Assembly: GCF_038449125.1 (NCBI RefSeq)
Contig: NZ_CP151800.1
Span: forward strand, 3,816,406 to 3,880,405
DNA length: 64,000 bases
Source: Kosakonia sp. BYX6
Lineage (GTDB): Bacteria > Pseudomonadota > Gammaproteobacteria > Enterobacterales > Enterobacteriaceae
Reading direction: 5' to 3'
Shown in pieces: positions 1-9,148 of this stretch. The notes below the pieces were generated by a model, which was given only the letters and a program-made list of their open reading frames with translations, had not been told where the DNA came from and did no database searches. Each line of letters begins with the position of its first letter. Within the stretch, counting starts at the first letter, position 1. The position numbers and the translations under genes are program-made.

Positions 1-31
1 GCGGCTATTATCCAATACGGTATTAAATCGT

Positions 32-1438
32 TCAAGTATTCTCCCGCCGCTGCTCACTGTCACTGGCGGCTTCCTGCCTGGCAAGTGTACGTGCCAGGAT
101 GGCGGAATAGAGCGGTTTCCCGCCCAAAAACTGCGCTAACAGTGTCGCACCAAGACAAGTAATGATCATTGGCAAAATAAGCTGATAATTGTCAGTCATT
201 TCCAAAACTAGCACAATTCCGGTCAACGGCGCACGTAGCGAAGCGGCTAATAACGCCCCCATTCCGGCGATGGCAAACGTCGCGGCATCCAGCTGGTAAT
301 GGGGAAAAACCGCGACGCTCGCACTACCAAACGCCATCCCCAACACTGTTCCCAACGCCAGCATTGGCGCGAAAATCCCGCCCGGCGCACCGGAGCTAAA
401 GCACAGCAATGTCGTCGCCACGCGGATAAGAAAAATAAACAGCAACGCGCCAACGGTGTAATTCCCGGCGGAGGCAATGGGGATCAGCGCAAAACCGCCG
501 CCCGAGAGCGCCGGCGCCATCAATCCCAGCACGCCGCAGGTTCCGCCAATCAGCCCGCCGACCAGCACCCATTTCCCGGTACGCCCGCCGTGAATACGCT
601 GAAACAGATCCTGCGTGCGCAATATCAGCGTATTGAACAACGGCCCGATGCAGCCAAATACCATACCCAACAGCAGATAGAGCCACAACGTGTTGACGGG
701 CGCATTGCTCAGCTTACCCACGTCGATAACCGCGGCTTCGCCATTAAACAGGCGAAACACAATGCTCGACATAATCACGCCGGTAAAGACCGCTTTGATG
801 GAGATGAGGTTGTAATGAAACTGCGATCGCATCTCTTCAATGATGAACAAAATGCCTGCCAGCGGAGCGTTGAACGCTGCGGAAAGCCCCGCCGCCGCGC
901 CGGTCGCCAGCAAGGTATGGCGCGCTTCACCGCTGCGTAAGTGAAACAGATCGCCCACCATACGCCCGATATTACCGCCAATCTGTACCGTCGGCCCTTC
1001 ACGCCCCAGCACCATTCCGGCACCCAGCGTGCCCATACCGCCAAAGAATTTCACCGGTAAAACGCGCCACCAGCGCACCGGGCGCAACTCTTCCAATGCG
1101 CCTTCAATTTCAGGGATCCCGGAACCCCCCGCTTCCGGTGCGAATCGTCGCACCAGAAAATAGCCAATCATCGCCAGCACGGCTGAACCCAAAAAGGCGA
1201 GCGGCCAGACAATCGCGCTATTCGCCACCTGTGCCAGCGCGCCGATGCGCATGTTTAGCACGGCGTTGACGGCCTTTTCAAAGGCGACGCCCACCAGCCC
1301 GGTGAGCGTCCCGACGATGGCCGCAACGACCAGAATCACCAGCGGCGTTTTATCGCGCTGCAACATCTGGCGCAGGATATCTCTGCGTCGCCGCCGCTCA
1401 ACCTGCTGTTGTTCGAATGAAGGGGTTTTCTCTGACAT
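32..1438 (-). CDS. clcA: H+/Cl- exchange transporter ClcA
   Basis: Inner-membrane antiporter that swaps two chloride ions for one proton and helps cells survive extreme acid. The family signatures are all visible: GSGIP near residue 105, GREGP with the gating glutamate at 147, the internal proton glutamate in the IIEEM stretch near 202, and the chloride-coordinating tyrosine in KPLYSAIL near 444. The protein is 468 residues, against 473 in E. coli. The frame stays open 43 codons further upstream, but the MSEKTPS start aligns with known ClcA N-termini. It is divergent from hemL across about 146 bases, the E. coli arrangement. The gene is complete; the stop lies 31 bases from the window edge. 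Confidence 0.97.
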   Translation of the reverse strand: MSEKTPSFEQQQVERRRRRDILRQMLQRDKTPLVILVVAAIVGTLTGLVGVAFEKAVNAVLNMRIGALAQVANSAIVWPLAFLGSAVLAMIGYFLVRRFAPEAGGSGIPEIEGALEELRPVRWWRVLPVKFFGGMGTLGAGMVLGREGPTVQIGGNIGRMVGDLFHLRSGEARHTLLATGAAAGLSAAFNAPLAGILFIIEEMRSQFHYNLISIKAVFTGVIMSSIVFRLFNGEAAVIDVGKLSNAPVNTLWLYLLLGMVFGCIGPLFNTLILRTQDLFQRIHGGRTGKWVLVGGLIGGTCGVLGLMAPALSGGGFALIPIASAGNYTVGALLFIFLIRVATTLLCFSSGAPGGIFAPMLALGTVLGMAFGSASVAVFPHYQLDAATFAIAGMGALLAASLRAPLTGIVLVLEMTDNYQLILPMIITCLGATLLAQFLGGKPLYSAILARTLARQEAASDSEQRRENT

Positions 1439-1584
1439 GGTTTTCAGTAAGTCATACAAAAGAGGCCATTGTAGCCAGCCTTCGCCAGCACGTCGCGGGG
1501 AAAATCCCGGCAAAACTTTCATAACATTCCCGTAATCACATAGAATGACCGGCACAGATTTTTCCACGAACCAGGAATGAAAGC

Positions 1585-2865
1585 ATGAGTAAGTCTGAAA
1601 ACCTCTATAACGCAGCGCGCCAGCTTATCCCCGGCGGTGTCAATTCACCGGTACGCGCCTTCACCGGCGTTGGCGGTACGCCGCTGTTTATCGAGCGTGC
1701 TGACGGTGCTTATTTATACGATGCCGACGGCAAAGCCTATATCGATTACGTCGGCTCCTGGGGGCCAATGGTGCTCGGCCACAACCATCCTGCCATTCGT
1801 AACGCGGTGATTGAAGCCGCCAGCCGTGGTCTGAGTTTCGGCGCACCGACGGAGATGGAAGTCAAAATGGCGGAACTGGTGACCGAACTGGTGCCGACCA
1901 TGGACATGGTGCGCATGGTGAACTCCGGTACCGAAGCGACCATGAGCGCCATCCGCCTGGCGCGCGGTTTCACCGGCCGCGACAAAATCATCAAATTCGA
2001 AGGGTGTTACCACGGTCACGCCGATTGCCTGCTGGTGAAAGCCGGTTCCGGCGCATTGACCCTCGGCCAGCCTAACTCACCGGGCGTTCCGGCGGATTTC
2101 GCCAAGCACACTCTGACTTGCACCTACAACGATCTTCAATCCGTCCGCGCGGCGTTCGAGCAGTATCCGCAGGAGATCGCCTGCATCATCGTTGAGCCGG
2201 TCGCCGGGAATATGAACTGTGTGCCGCCGAAGCTTGAGTTCCTGCCGGGTCTGCGTGACTTGTGCGATGAGTTCGGCGCGCTGTTAATTATTGATGAAGT
2301 GATGACCGGTTTCCGCGTCGCGCTGGCAGGCGCGCAGGCCCACTATGGTGTGGTGCCGGATCTGACGTGTCTTGGCAAAATCATCGGCGGCGGTATGCCG
2401 GTGGGCGCATTTGGCGGTCGTCGCGACGTGATGGAAGCGCTGGCACCGACCGGGCCGGTCTACCAGGCGGGAACACTCTCCGGTAACCCGATTGCGATGG
2501 CGGCGGGCTACGCCTGTTTAACCGAAGTGGCGCAGGTGGGTGTACATGAAACCCTGAACGATCTCACCACATTGCTGGCCGACGGCCTGATTGATGCGGC
2601 GCAAAGCCAGGGCATTTCGCTGGTGGTGAACCACGTTGGCGGCATGTTCGGCCTGTTCTTTACCGATGCGCAGGAAGTCACCTGCTACCAGGACGTTGTG
2701 GCGTGCGACGTGGAACGCTTTAAGCGCTTCTTCCACCTGATGCTGGAAGAGGGTATTTATTTCGCGCCGTCGGCATTTGAAGCGGGCTTTATGTCCGTCG
2801 CCCACAGCGAAGAGGATATCCGCAACACGGTTGATGCGGCACGCCGCGTGTTCGCGAAACTGTAA
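1585..2865 (+). CDS. hemL: Glutamate-1-semialdehyde 2,1-aminomutase
   Basis: PLP enzyme that moves the amino group of glutamate-1-semialdehyde to give 5-aminolevulinate, the C5-pathway precursor of haem, in the cytosol. It has the class III aminotransferase fold, with [10 protein letters not shown] in the middle and the Schiff-base lysine in [11 protein letters not shown] near residue 265. The length of 426 residues equals the E. coli enzyme. The start codon follows a weak purine-rich stretch ending in aaagc. Downstream there is only a REP pair and the converging fhuB. There is nothing unusual in the sequence. Confidence 0.98.
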   Translation: MSKSENLYNAARQLIPGGVNSPVRAFTGVGGTPLFIERADGAYLYDADGKAYIDYVGSWGPMVLGHNHPAIRNAVIEAASRGLSFGAPTEMEVKMAELVTELVPTMDMVRMVNSGTEATMSAIRLARGFTGRDKIIKFEGCYHGHADCLLVKAGSGALTLGQPNSPGVPADFAKHTLTCTYNDLQSVRAAFEQYPQEIACIIVEPVAGNMNCVPPKLEFLPGLRDLCDEFGALLIIDEVMTGFRVALAGAQAHYGVVPDLTCLGKIIGGGMPVGAFGGRRDVMEALAPTGPVYQAGTLSGNPIAMAAGYACLTEVAQVGVHETLNDLTTLLADGLIDAAQSQGISLVVNHVGGMFGLFFTDAQEVTCYQDVVACDVERFKRFFHLMLEEGIYFAPSAFEAGFMSVAHSEEDIRNTVDAARRVFAKL

Positions 2866-2891
2866 CTGTTTACCAGGAACTCCGTAAACAT

Positions 2892-2958
2892 GTAGGCCGG
2901 ATAAACGCAGTGCCATCCGGCGAATTGCCCGGTGGCGCTAACGCTTACCGGGCCTACA
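2892..2958. repeat. REP pair (BIME-like) between hemL and fhuB
   Basis: Two imperfect palindromic REP units face each other. The first begins gtaggccggataaacgc and contains gccatccggc. The second is gcccggtggcgctaacgc followed by ttaccgggcctac. This matches the enterobacterial REP consensus (GCCGGATGGCG...CTTATCCGGCCTAC). The pair sits between the convergent ends of hemL and fhuB, the usual place for such elements, which can stabilise 3' ends and bind gyrase or IHF. Confidence 0.85.
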
Positions 2959-2978
2959 CAATCCATACCTCTAATCGC

Positions 2979-4961
2979 CTAGCGACTCTGCTTTCTCAAC
3001 AGATAGATAAAGTACGGCGCGCCGATAAAGGTCGACAGCAGCCCCGCCGGGATCTGGAATGGAAACAGCAACATCCGCCCGCACCAGTCCGCGAACACCA
3101 GCAATAAACCCCCAACCAGCGCCGACATCACCATATGCGGCATCGTGCGCCGAAAGCCCATCATACGGGCGATATGCGGCGCCATCAGGCCAACAAAACT
3201 GAGCGGCCCGATCGTCATTGTCGCCGTCGCCGTCAGTGCCGCCGCCAACAGCAGCAGCGCCACGCGTGACGACGTTAACGCCATTCCCACCGAGCGCGAC
3301 GTATCACCGCCGAGCGGTAAAATCATCAGCCAGCGGCGACACAGCGGCGTCAGCGCCAGCAAGATAACCATCATCACACTGCTGCGCAGCACCTGTTCAC
3401 CAGAAGCGTTATAGGTACTGCCGGCGATCCACGTCAGGATCTCCGCCATGCGCGGGTCGCCGCTTGCCTGCAACATCATCAGCAACATGGTAAATGCCGT
3501 GCTCAGCGCCATCCCCGCCAGCAACATCCGGTGCGGCGAGAAACCGCCGCGCCCGGCGGCGAGCATGATGATCAATAACGTGCCCGCCGCGCCGAGGCTC
3601 CCGGCGGGCATCAACCAACCGAAGGCGTTACCCGGTACAAAGAACAGCATCAGCACCACGCCAAACGCCGCGCCGGAACTGATCCCTAACACTTCCGGGC
3701 TGGCCATTGGGTTGCCGGTCAGACGCTGAATAATACAGCCCGCCACCGCCAGCATCACACCGGCGGTCAGCGCGGCGATAATGCGCGGCCAGCGCCACGG
3801 CATTAACTCTTCAAGCAACGTGCCGCTGGCCCAGTGCCAGCCTTGCGCATCGCGCCCAAAGCTTAACGCCACGCCCATTGCCAGCAGCAACAACACCAAA
3901 CCGCCCAGCGCAAACCACAGCACATGCTGGCGTTCAGCCGCCACTTTATCGCCGGCGTCCATCGCCGGTGTGTTCATGCTGCGCAGGCGCGGCAACAACC
4001 ACAGCAACAACGGTGCGCCAATAAGCGCGGTGATCGACCCGGTGGAGACTTCCATCCACACGCGCGTTAACCACCAAATAACCTGGTCAGAAAGCCAGAG
4101 GATCAGCGCACCAATCACCGGCGCCAAAATCAGGCGCGCCAGCAGCCGACGCGCGCCGAGCATTTTCGCGAGCAACGGCGCGAACAGACCGATAAAACCA
4201 ATAATGCCCACCGCGTTAACCAGCAGCGCACTCAACGCGATCGCCAGCGTCAGCGCCGCCAGCCGCGCCATCGACAGCGCCAGGCCGAGATTACGCGCAA
4301 CGCCATCGTCCAGCCCCATCAAAGTCAGTGGGCGCAACAGCAACAGCGTCAACACTGCACAGCCGAGCAACTGCGGCCACAGGCTCTGGGCGATGCTCCA
4401 GTCCGTTTGCGTGAGCGTACCGGTGCTCCATAAGAACATGCTTTGCAATTGATCGTGATGAAACAGCACCAGCAGCTGATTGATAGCACCGCAATACAAG
4501 CTAACAACCAAACCCGCGAGGATCAGCGTGACCGGCGATAAACGCTTACCCCAGGCGACCCCGAACACCAGCGCCCCGACCGCACAGGCCCCGATCAGCG
4601 CCGCAAACTGCGAAGCCATCACGCCGGGAATCGCCCACAGCGTGGTAATGGTGATCCCCAGTTGCGCGCCAGTGGCGACACCGAGCGTTGTGGGTTCCGC
4701 TAATGGGTTACGCAACACTTGCTGGAACAGAACGCCGACCAGGCCAAGCCCCGCGCCAACCAGCAGCGACACCGCCAGCCGTGGCAGTAGGCTGTAATGG
4801 AACAGCATCTGATTAATGAGATTGATGTCGGGCGCACGCAGCGCCTGCCCCCACTGTTCGCGCGGCAAAGCGATATTTAAATTGGCCCAGGTCAGCCAGG
4901 CGGCGGCGATAAACAGCACCGCCAGCAGCAACGCCGGGAAACGGGCGATACGTCGGCTCAT
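2979..4961 (-). CDS. fhuB: Ferric hydroxamate ABC transporter permease FhuB
   Basis: Inner-membrane permease that carries ferric hydroxamates (ferrichrome, coprogen, aerobactin) from FhuD to the cytoplasm, driven by FhuC. It is a natural tandem fusion of two FecCD-type domains, roughly residues 1-330 and 340-660. Each has about ten hydrophobic segments and a GLVGPLF-type or GLMAPHIARM-type coupling region (seen as FIGLFAPLLAKM and FVGLMAPHIARM). The 660 residues match E. coli. It is the last gene of fhuACDB, and its ATG overlaps the fhuD stop by four bases. No strong terminator follows, only the REP pair. Confidence 0.97.
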   Translation of the reverse strand: MSRRIARFPALLLAVLFIAAAWLTWANLNIALPREQWGQALRAPDINLINQMLFHYSLLPRLAVSLLVGAGLGLVGVLFQQVLRNPLAEPTTLGVATGAQLGITITTLWAIPGVMASQFAALIGACAVGALVFGVAWGKRLSPVTLILAGLVVSLYCGAINQLLVLFHHDQLQSMFLWSTGTLTQTDWSIAQSLWPQLLGCAVLTLLLLRPLTLMGLDDGVARNLGLALSMARLAALTLAIALSALLVNAVGIIGFIGLFAPLLAKMLGARRLLARLILAPVIGALILWLSDQVIWWLTRVWMEVSTGSITALIGAPLLLWLLPRLRSMNTPAMDAGDKVAAERQHVLWFALGGLVLLLLAMGVALSFGRDAQGWHWASGTLLEELMPWRWPRIIAALTAGVMLAVAGCIIQRLTGNPMASPEVLGISSGAAFGVVLMLFFVPGNAFGWLMPAGSLGAAGTLLIIMLAAGRGGFSPHRMLLAGMALSTAFTMLLMMLQASGDPRMAEILTWIAGSTYNASGEQVLRSSVMMVILLALTPLCRRWLMILPLGGDTSRSVGMALTSSRVALLLLAAALTATATMTIGPLSFVGLMAPHIARMMGFRRTMPHMVMSALVGGLLLVFADWCGRMLLFPFQIPAGLLSTFIGAPYFIYLLRKQSR

Positions 4962-5848
4962 GCCCGGCCTCCGAGCGCGTTATCCAGCACGCGGGTGAAA
5001 TGCATCGCCGACAACGTTGCGCCATAGAACCACACCGCAGGCACGCGCTGAAAACGCCCGGCCCGCACAAACGGCATCGCCTGCCACAGCGGCGTTGCCA
5101 TCAACGTACGCATGTCTTGTTCATTGTTGTGATCGAAGCAAATGACATCGACATCTTTGTATTCGGCAAGCCGGTCGATGCCGATCGCCACACTGCCCCA
5201 AAAAGTGGTTTCCCCATGCCAGGCATTGCGGATGCCTACTCTGTCGAGCACTTCCTGAAACAGGCAGTTTTCGGAGAACACCAGCACATGGCGCGGATCG
5301 AGCAAGGTGATCATCAACAGCGGGCGATCGCCACGGCGGGCGAAATGCGCTTTTGTGCTATCAACCAGCGCATCAAACGCATCAAGATGTTTTTTTGCCG
5401 CCACTTCTTTATTGAGCAGTTGCGCCATCTCGTTCAGGGAACGCCGGGCCATGGTGAGCGGTTTTTTTCCATCGCTGAATGTGAAACCGCGCCCCGGCGC
5501 GATGGTCGCCAGTTTGGCTTCCGACGGACCATAACCCGCCGACCACACCAGCAAAGAGGGTTTCATTTGCGTCAGCAATTCGAGGTTCGGTTCGGTGCGC
5601 AAACCAACGTCAATCACCGAATCAGGCAAAGAAGGCTCGTTGACCCAGATGTTGTAATCGTGGACATCGGCGACGCCATACGGCATGACGCCGAGCGCCA
5701 GCAGCAGTTCCACCGGCAGCCATTCAAGCGCCACAATGCGCTTTGGATCAACCGCCGCCGCATGCGCGCCGCGCAGGTTCCACAGCAACGGAGAGAGTGC
5801 CATCGCCGTCAGCAAGCGACGACGGCTAAGAGAAGGTAAACCGGCCAT
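4958..5848 (-). CDS. fhuD: Periplasmic ferric hydroxamate-binding protein FhuD
   Basis: Periplasmic receptor that takes ferric hydroxamates from FhuA/TonB and delivers them to FhuB. The first 30 residues form a twin-arginine-like signal (SLSRRRLLTAM, then a hydrophobic stretch ending at AHA), as in other enterobacterial FhuD. The body is a class III (BtuF/FhuD) two-lobe fold starting near PKRIVALEWLPVELLLALG. The length is 296 residues, as in E. coli. It overlaps fhuB by four bases, and its ATG shares one base with the fhuC stop (TGATG), so translation is probably coupled. Confidence 0.97.
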   Translation of the reverse strand: MAGLPSLSRRRLLTAMALSPLLWNLRGAHAAAVDPKRIVALEWLPVELLLALGVMPYGVADVHDYNIWVNEPSLPDSVIDVGLRTEPNLELLTQMKPSLLVWSAGYGPSEAKLATIAPGRGFTFSDGKKPLTMARRSLNEMAQLLNKEVAAKKHLDAFDALVDSTKAHFARRGDRPLLMITLLDPRHVLVFSENCLFQEVLDRVGIRNAWHGETTFWGSVAIGIDRLAEYKDVDVICFDHNNEQDMRTLMATPLWQAMPFVRAGRFQRVPAVWFYGATLSAMHFTRVLDNALGGRA

Positions 5849-6645
5849 CAGTAGACAAAACTCACCGGAGCCGCACCAGCCGGATGCGGCAGGATCCCCA
5901 TTGGGATGCCGTAAATTTGTTCCAGCGTCTCGGCGCGCATTAACGCATCCGGTGAGCCTTCTGCAATCATTTCACCGCCGCGCAGCGCCACCAAATAGTC
6001 GCAATAGCGCGCCGCCATATTGATATCGTGCAACACCGCAATTACCGTCAGCCCACGCTGTTGGCTCAGGCGATGCACCAGCGCCAGCACATCAACCTGA
6101 TGGGCGATATCCAGCGCGGAAGTCGGTTCATCTAACAGCAGGCAACGGCTATCTTGCGCCACGAGCATGGCAATCCACGCACGCTGACGTTCGCCGCCGG
6201 AGAGGCTATCCACCAGGCGATGCGCCAGCGGTTTCAGCCCCACCAGCGCAATGGCTTCTTCCACTTTTTCCCGGTCGGCGACACCAAAACGCCCCAGCGC
6301 ACCGTGCCACGGATAACGCCCAATCGCCACCAGTTCGCGCACCGTCATCCCTTCGGCCTGCGGCAACTGCTGCGGCAGGTAAGCCACTTTGCGGGCAAAT
6401 GCCTTGCTGTTCCAGCTCTCCAGCGGCTGCGCGTCGAGCAGGATATCCCCGTCGGACGGCGGCTGATGGCGGCCAAGCATTTTAAGCAGTGTGGATTTTC
6501 CCGAGCCGTTGTGGCCAATCAGGCCGGTCACCTTCCCAACCGGAAAGGTCAACGACAGCGGGTGCAGCAGTGTGCGTCCCGGCACGCGAAAGGTGACATC
6601 GGTCAGTTGAAAGGTGGTATCGGGAAGCGTTTTGTTTTCCTGCAT
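5848..6645 (-). CDS. fhuC: Ferric hydroxamate ABC transporter ATP-binding protein FhuC
   Basis: Cytoplasmic ATPase that powers FhuB. The Walker A motif GHNGSGKST is at residues 44-52, then the Q-loop (YLPQQLP), the signature LSGGERQR, Walker B CLLLDEPTSALD and the H-loop VLHDI. The open frame extends 40 codons further upstream, into the fhuA 3' end, but the ATG at MQENKTLPDT gives 265 residues, the E. coli length, and aligns with its N-terminus. It lies 47 bases after fhuA in the operon. Confidence 0.97.
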   Translation of the reverse strand: MQENKTLPDTTFQLTDVTFRVPGRTLLHPLSLTFPVGKVTGLIGHNGSGKSTLLKMLGRHQPPSDGDILLDAQPLESWNSKAFARKVAYLPQQLPQAEGMTVRELVAIGRYPWHGALGRFGVADREKVEEAIALVGLKPLAHRLVDSLSGGERQRAWIAMLVAQDSRCLLLDEPTSALDIAHQVDVLALVHRLSQQRGLTVIAVLHDINMAARYCDYLVALRGGEMIAEGSPDALMRAETLEQIYGIPMGILPHPAGAAPVSFVY

Positions 6646-6692
6646 GGTAGCCAACTTGTCAGAGGGCACGGCGAACCGTGCCCGAAGAGAGA

Positions 6693-8867
6693 TTAGAAGC
6701 GGAAGGTTGCGGTCGCCACCACCTGACGCTCTGCGCCCCAGAAACAGCCGTAAGACTGGAAGCAACTGGAAACGTAATCACGATCAAGTAAGTTATTGAC
6801 GTTCACAGCAACACTTGAACCAGCCATGCCCAGGCGGGCTAAGTCGTATTTGATAACTGCGTCCATCACCGTCGCGCTACCCACTTTAAATGAGTTATCC
6901 GGTGCGCCATAGCTGGAACCGATGAAACGACCGCCTGTCCCCAATGTCAGACCAGACAGCACGCCAGTGTTAAAGGTGTAATCACCCCACAGCGATCCCA
7001 TATTACGGGGCACCTGCTCAACGTGATTGCCTTTCAGGTTAGTGTCTTTGGTGTATTCGGCATCAATGTATGTGTATGACGCGGTCATATTGATATTGGC
7101 ATTAAGAGCAGCTTTCGCTTCAAGCTCAATACCACGAGAGCGCACTTCACCTGACGGAACTTGTAATGTCACATTGCTCGGGTCAGTCGTAAGAGTGTTC
7201 GTCTTCGTCAGCTGATAAACCGCACCGCTAAGCACGATCGGCATATCTTTCGGTACGTAGCGAACACCCGCTTCATACTGCTCACCTTTAGACGGTGCGA
7301 AAGCCATACGCGGCGTGCTGTAAAGATCGAATGCGTTCGGCTCGAAGGACTGGCTGTAGCTGATATAAGGTGCAATACCGTTATCAAACAGATAGTTCAC
7401 ACCGCCACGCCAGGTGAACTGATGATCGTTGCGCTCAACAGAGCCGCCATCAGCACGCACGGTCGTTTGTTGGTTTGACCAGTCGTAGCGACCACCGAGT
7501 GTGAAGACCCATTTATCCCACTCGGCCTGGTTTTGCGCATAGATGCCAGTCTGCTTGCTTTCGTTCAATTGATAAGGTGCTGCATCACCAAAATCGAAAT
7601 CTTCCGGAGAATAAGGATTGTAGAGATCGATTGATGGCGCACTGCCGAAAGTCGCATTGATGTCGTTACGCATACGCATGTAATCAACACCCGTCAAAAG
7701 AGTGTGCTCAACTGCGCCCGTCGCAAATTTGCTTTGCAGTTGAGTATCTACACTGAAGTTTTGCAGGCGTTCATTATCAACAACGGTTCCGCGATTGAGG
7801 GTGTGCCCGTCAGCTGCAATACCTGTACCGTATACACTCTGTTGCGCCGTTTTCATTTCGGCAAAGCGTAAATTTTGACGCACCGTAAAGGTGTCATCAA
7901 AACCATGTTCGAAGCTATAGCCGACCATCTTCTGGTTGCGAGAATACGAGTTATTCTTTGCACCCTCGTTGAAGTCGGTACCAATGCGTGAACCATTTGG
8001 CAATGGTTCAACAGTCCCTTCCTTCGGCAACCAGCCGTAATAGCCCGTTTGTGGTTCATTCTGGAAATAGGACAGGAAGGTAAAATTGGTTTTGTCGTCA
8101 GGACGCCAGGTGAAAGACGGCGCGATCGCATAGCGTTTCTGCTTTGCATCGACTTGCTGCTGATCGTTAGAACGCGCAACACCGGTCAGGCGATAGGAAA
8201 ACTCACCGTTATCATCCAGCGCATCGCTGAAATCAAAACCGGTTTGGTACAAATTATCGGTACCCATTTTGAACTGAACTTCATGCAACGGCGTGGTCGT
8301 CGGACGCTTGCTGACCATAGAGATAATGCCGCCGGGATTGCTCTTTCCGTACAGGACGGAAGTTGGGCCGCGCATCAATTCAACACGTTCCAGCATGTAA
8401 GGGTCGATAACCGCGTCGTTATAGAAATTGCCCTGTAATTTCAACCCGTCCAGGTAATTGTTCTGGCTTAGGCCGACAGAAGTGAAACCACGGATGCTGA
8501 CAAAATCGTAGGTATTCGATGCACCACGGTTGCTAACAACCACCCCAGGTGTGTAACCCAAAGCTTCTTTCACAGAGGCTGGCTGACGAATTTGCATCTC
8601 TTCATTGGTCACCACGGAAATAGACTGCGGGGTCTTTTCAATCGGGGTGTCAGTTTTGGTTGCCGTCGCGGAGTGTTTCGCCGCGATTGTCGGAGCCGGG
8701 CCCCAAGCATTTTCTTGCGAAGCAGCAGTGGTAACGGTGATGGTTTCTTCGTTTTGGGTGGTTGCAGCCTGTGCGTAAACAGACATGCCGCTAACCGCTG
8801 TGGCTACTACAACTGCAATTTTACGCAGCGTAGTATTGACTGGCTGAGCAGTTTTTGGACGCGCCAT
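6693..8867 (-). CDS. fhuA: TonB-dependent ferrichrome outer-membrane receptor FhuA, short loop 4
   Basis: Outer-membrane 22-strand barrel that binds ferrichrome and passes it through by TonB/ExbBD energy. The ATG at MARPKTAQP gives 724 residues; an in-frame ATG 35 codons upstream would spoil the signal peptide. Seen in order: a signal peptide ending VYAQA, a TonB box (ETITVTTA), the plug domain with KTPQSISVVT, the barrel, and a C-terminal cysteine pair (SSCFQSYGCFW) ending in FRF. Compared with E. coli FhuA (747 residues), the segment after SVYG is about 17 residues shorter and lacks the two loop-4 cysteines; that loop is the docking site of phages T1, T5 and phi80. First gene of fhuACDB. 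Confidence 0.96.
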   Translation of the reverse strand: MARPKTAQPVNTTLRKIAVVVATAVSGMSVYAQAATTQNEETITVTTAASQENAWGPAPTIAAKHSATATKTDTPIEKTPQSISVVTNEEMQIRQPASVKEALGYTPGVVVSNRGASNTYDFVSIRGFTSVGLSQNNYLDGLKLQGNFYNDAVIDPYMLERVELMRGPTSVLYGKSNPGGIISMVSKRPTTTPLHEVQFKMGTDNLYQTGFDFSDALDDNGEFSYRLTGVARSNDQQQVDAKQKRYAIAPSFTWRPDDKTNFTFLSYFQNEPQTGYYGWLPKEGTVEPLPNGSRIGTDFNEGAKNNSYSRNQKMVGYSFEHGFDDTFTVRQNLRFAEMKTAQQSVYGTGIAADGHTLNRGTVVDNERLQNFSVDTQLQSKFATGAVEHTLLTGVDYMRMRNDINATFGSAPSIDLYNPYSPEDFDFGDAAPYQLNESKQTGIYAQNQAEWDKWVFTLGGRYDWSNQQTTVRADGGSVERNDHQFTWRGGVNYLFDNGIAPYISYSQSFEPNAFDLYSTPRMAFAPSKGEQYEAGVRYVPKDMPIVLSGAVYQLTKTNTLTTDPSNVTLQVPSGEVRSRGIELEAKAALNANINMTASYTYIDAEYTKDTNLKGNHVEQVPRNMGSLWGDYTFNTGVLSGLTLGTGGRFIGSSYGAPDNSFKVGSATVMDAVIKYDLARLGMAGSSVAVNVNNLLDRDYVSSCFQSYGCFWGAERQVVATATFRF

Positions 8868-8894
8868 TGGTTTATCTCTGATCAATGAGTGAAC

Positions 8895-8922
8895 GATAAC
8901 GTAAACGAGAATTATTATTATG
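8895..8922 (-). promoter_or_regulatory. Candidate Fur box upstream of fhuA
   Basis: Successive hexamers GATAAC, GTAAAC, GAGAAT, TATTAT on the plus strand (read as ATAATAATAATTCTC on the coding strand) resemble the NATWAT repeats of Fur operators. They sit 28-55 bases before the fhuA ATG. fhuA is a known Fur-repressed gene in E. coli, with a similar sequence in the same place. The match to the 19-bp consensus is only partial. Confidence 0.6.
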
Positions 8923-9082
8923 ACCGCAGAATAATATGCGAAGCGTTGTATGCATAGCAAGCGGAATGCCATCTGGCGCCGCTTAAAGGCTGAAGAAATA
9001 ACCAGCTAAAAAGCAGGTGGTTAATTAGGTATTAAAGGGGTTTTAACGCAACGTTATTCGAATGTTTTAGATAACGGGAAAT

Positions 9083-9116
9083 AAAAAACCCCCAGACTTT
9101 TCAGTTGGGGGTTTTT
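9083..9116 (-). terminator. Intrinsic terminator downstream of mrcB
   Basis: AAAAAACCCCCA pairs with TGGGGGTTTTT around a short loop, with an A-run on one side and a T-run on the other, so it can work on both strands. It lies 33 bases after the mrcB stop and separates mrcB from the fhu operon promoter. Confidence 0.9.
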
Positions 9117-9148
9117 GTCCTTAACAATGACGGCTTATCCGTTATGGC

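Noticed and set aside
299-940. Open frame of 213 codons antisense to clcA
   Set aside because: Arg/Gln/His-rich shadow frame over a clear ClcA gene.
6646-6765. Longer start for fhuC inside the fhuA 3' end
   Set aside because: The extra 40 residues are a shadow of fhuA coding sequence and have no counterpart in FhuC proteins.
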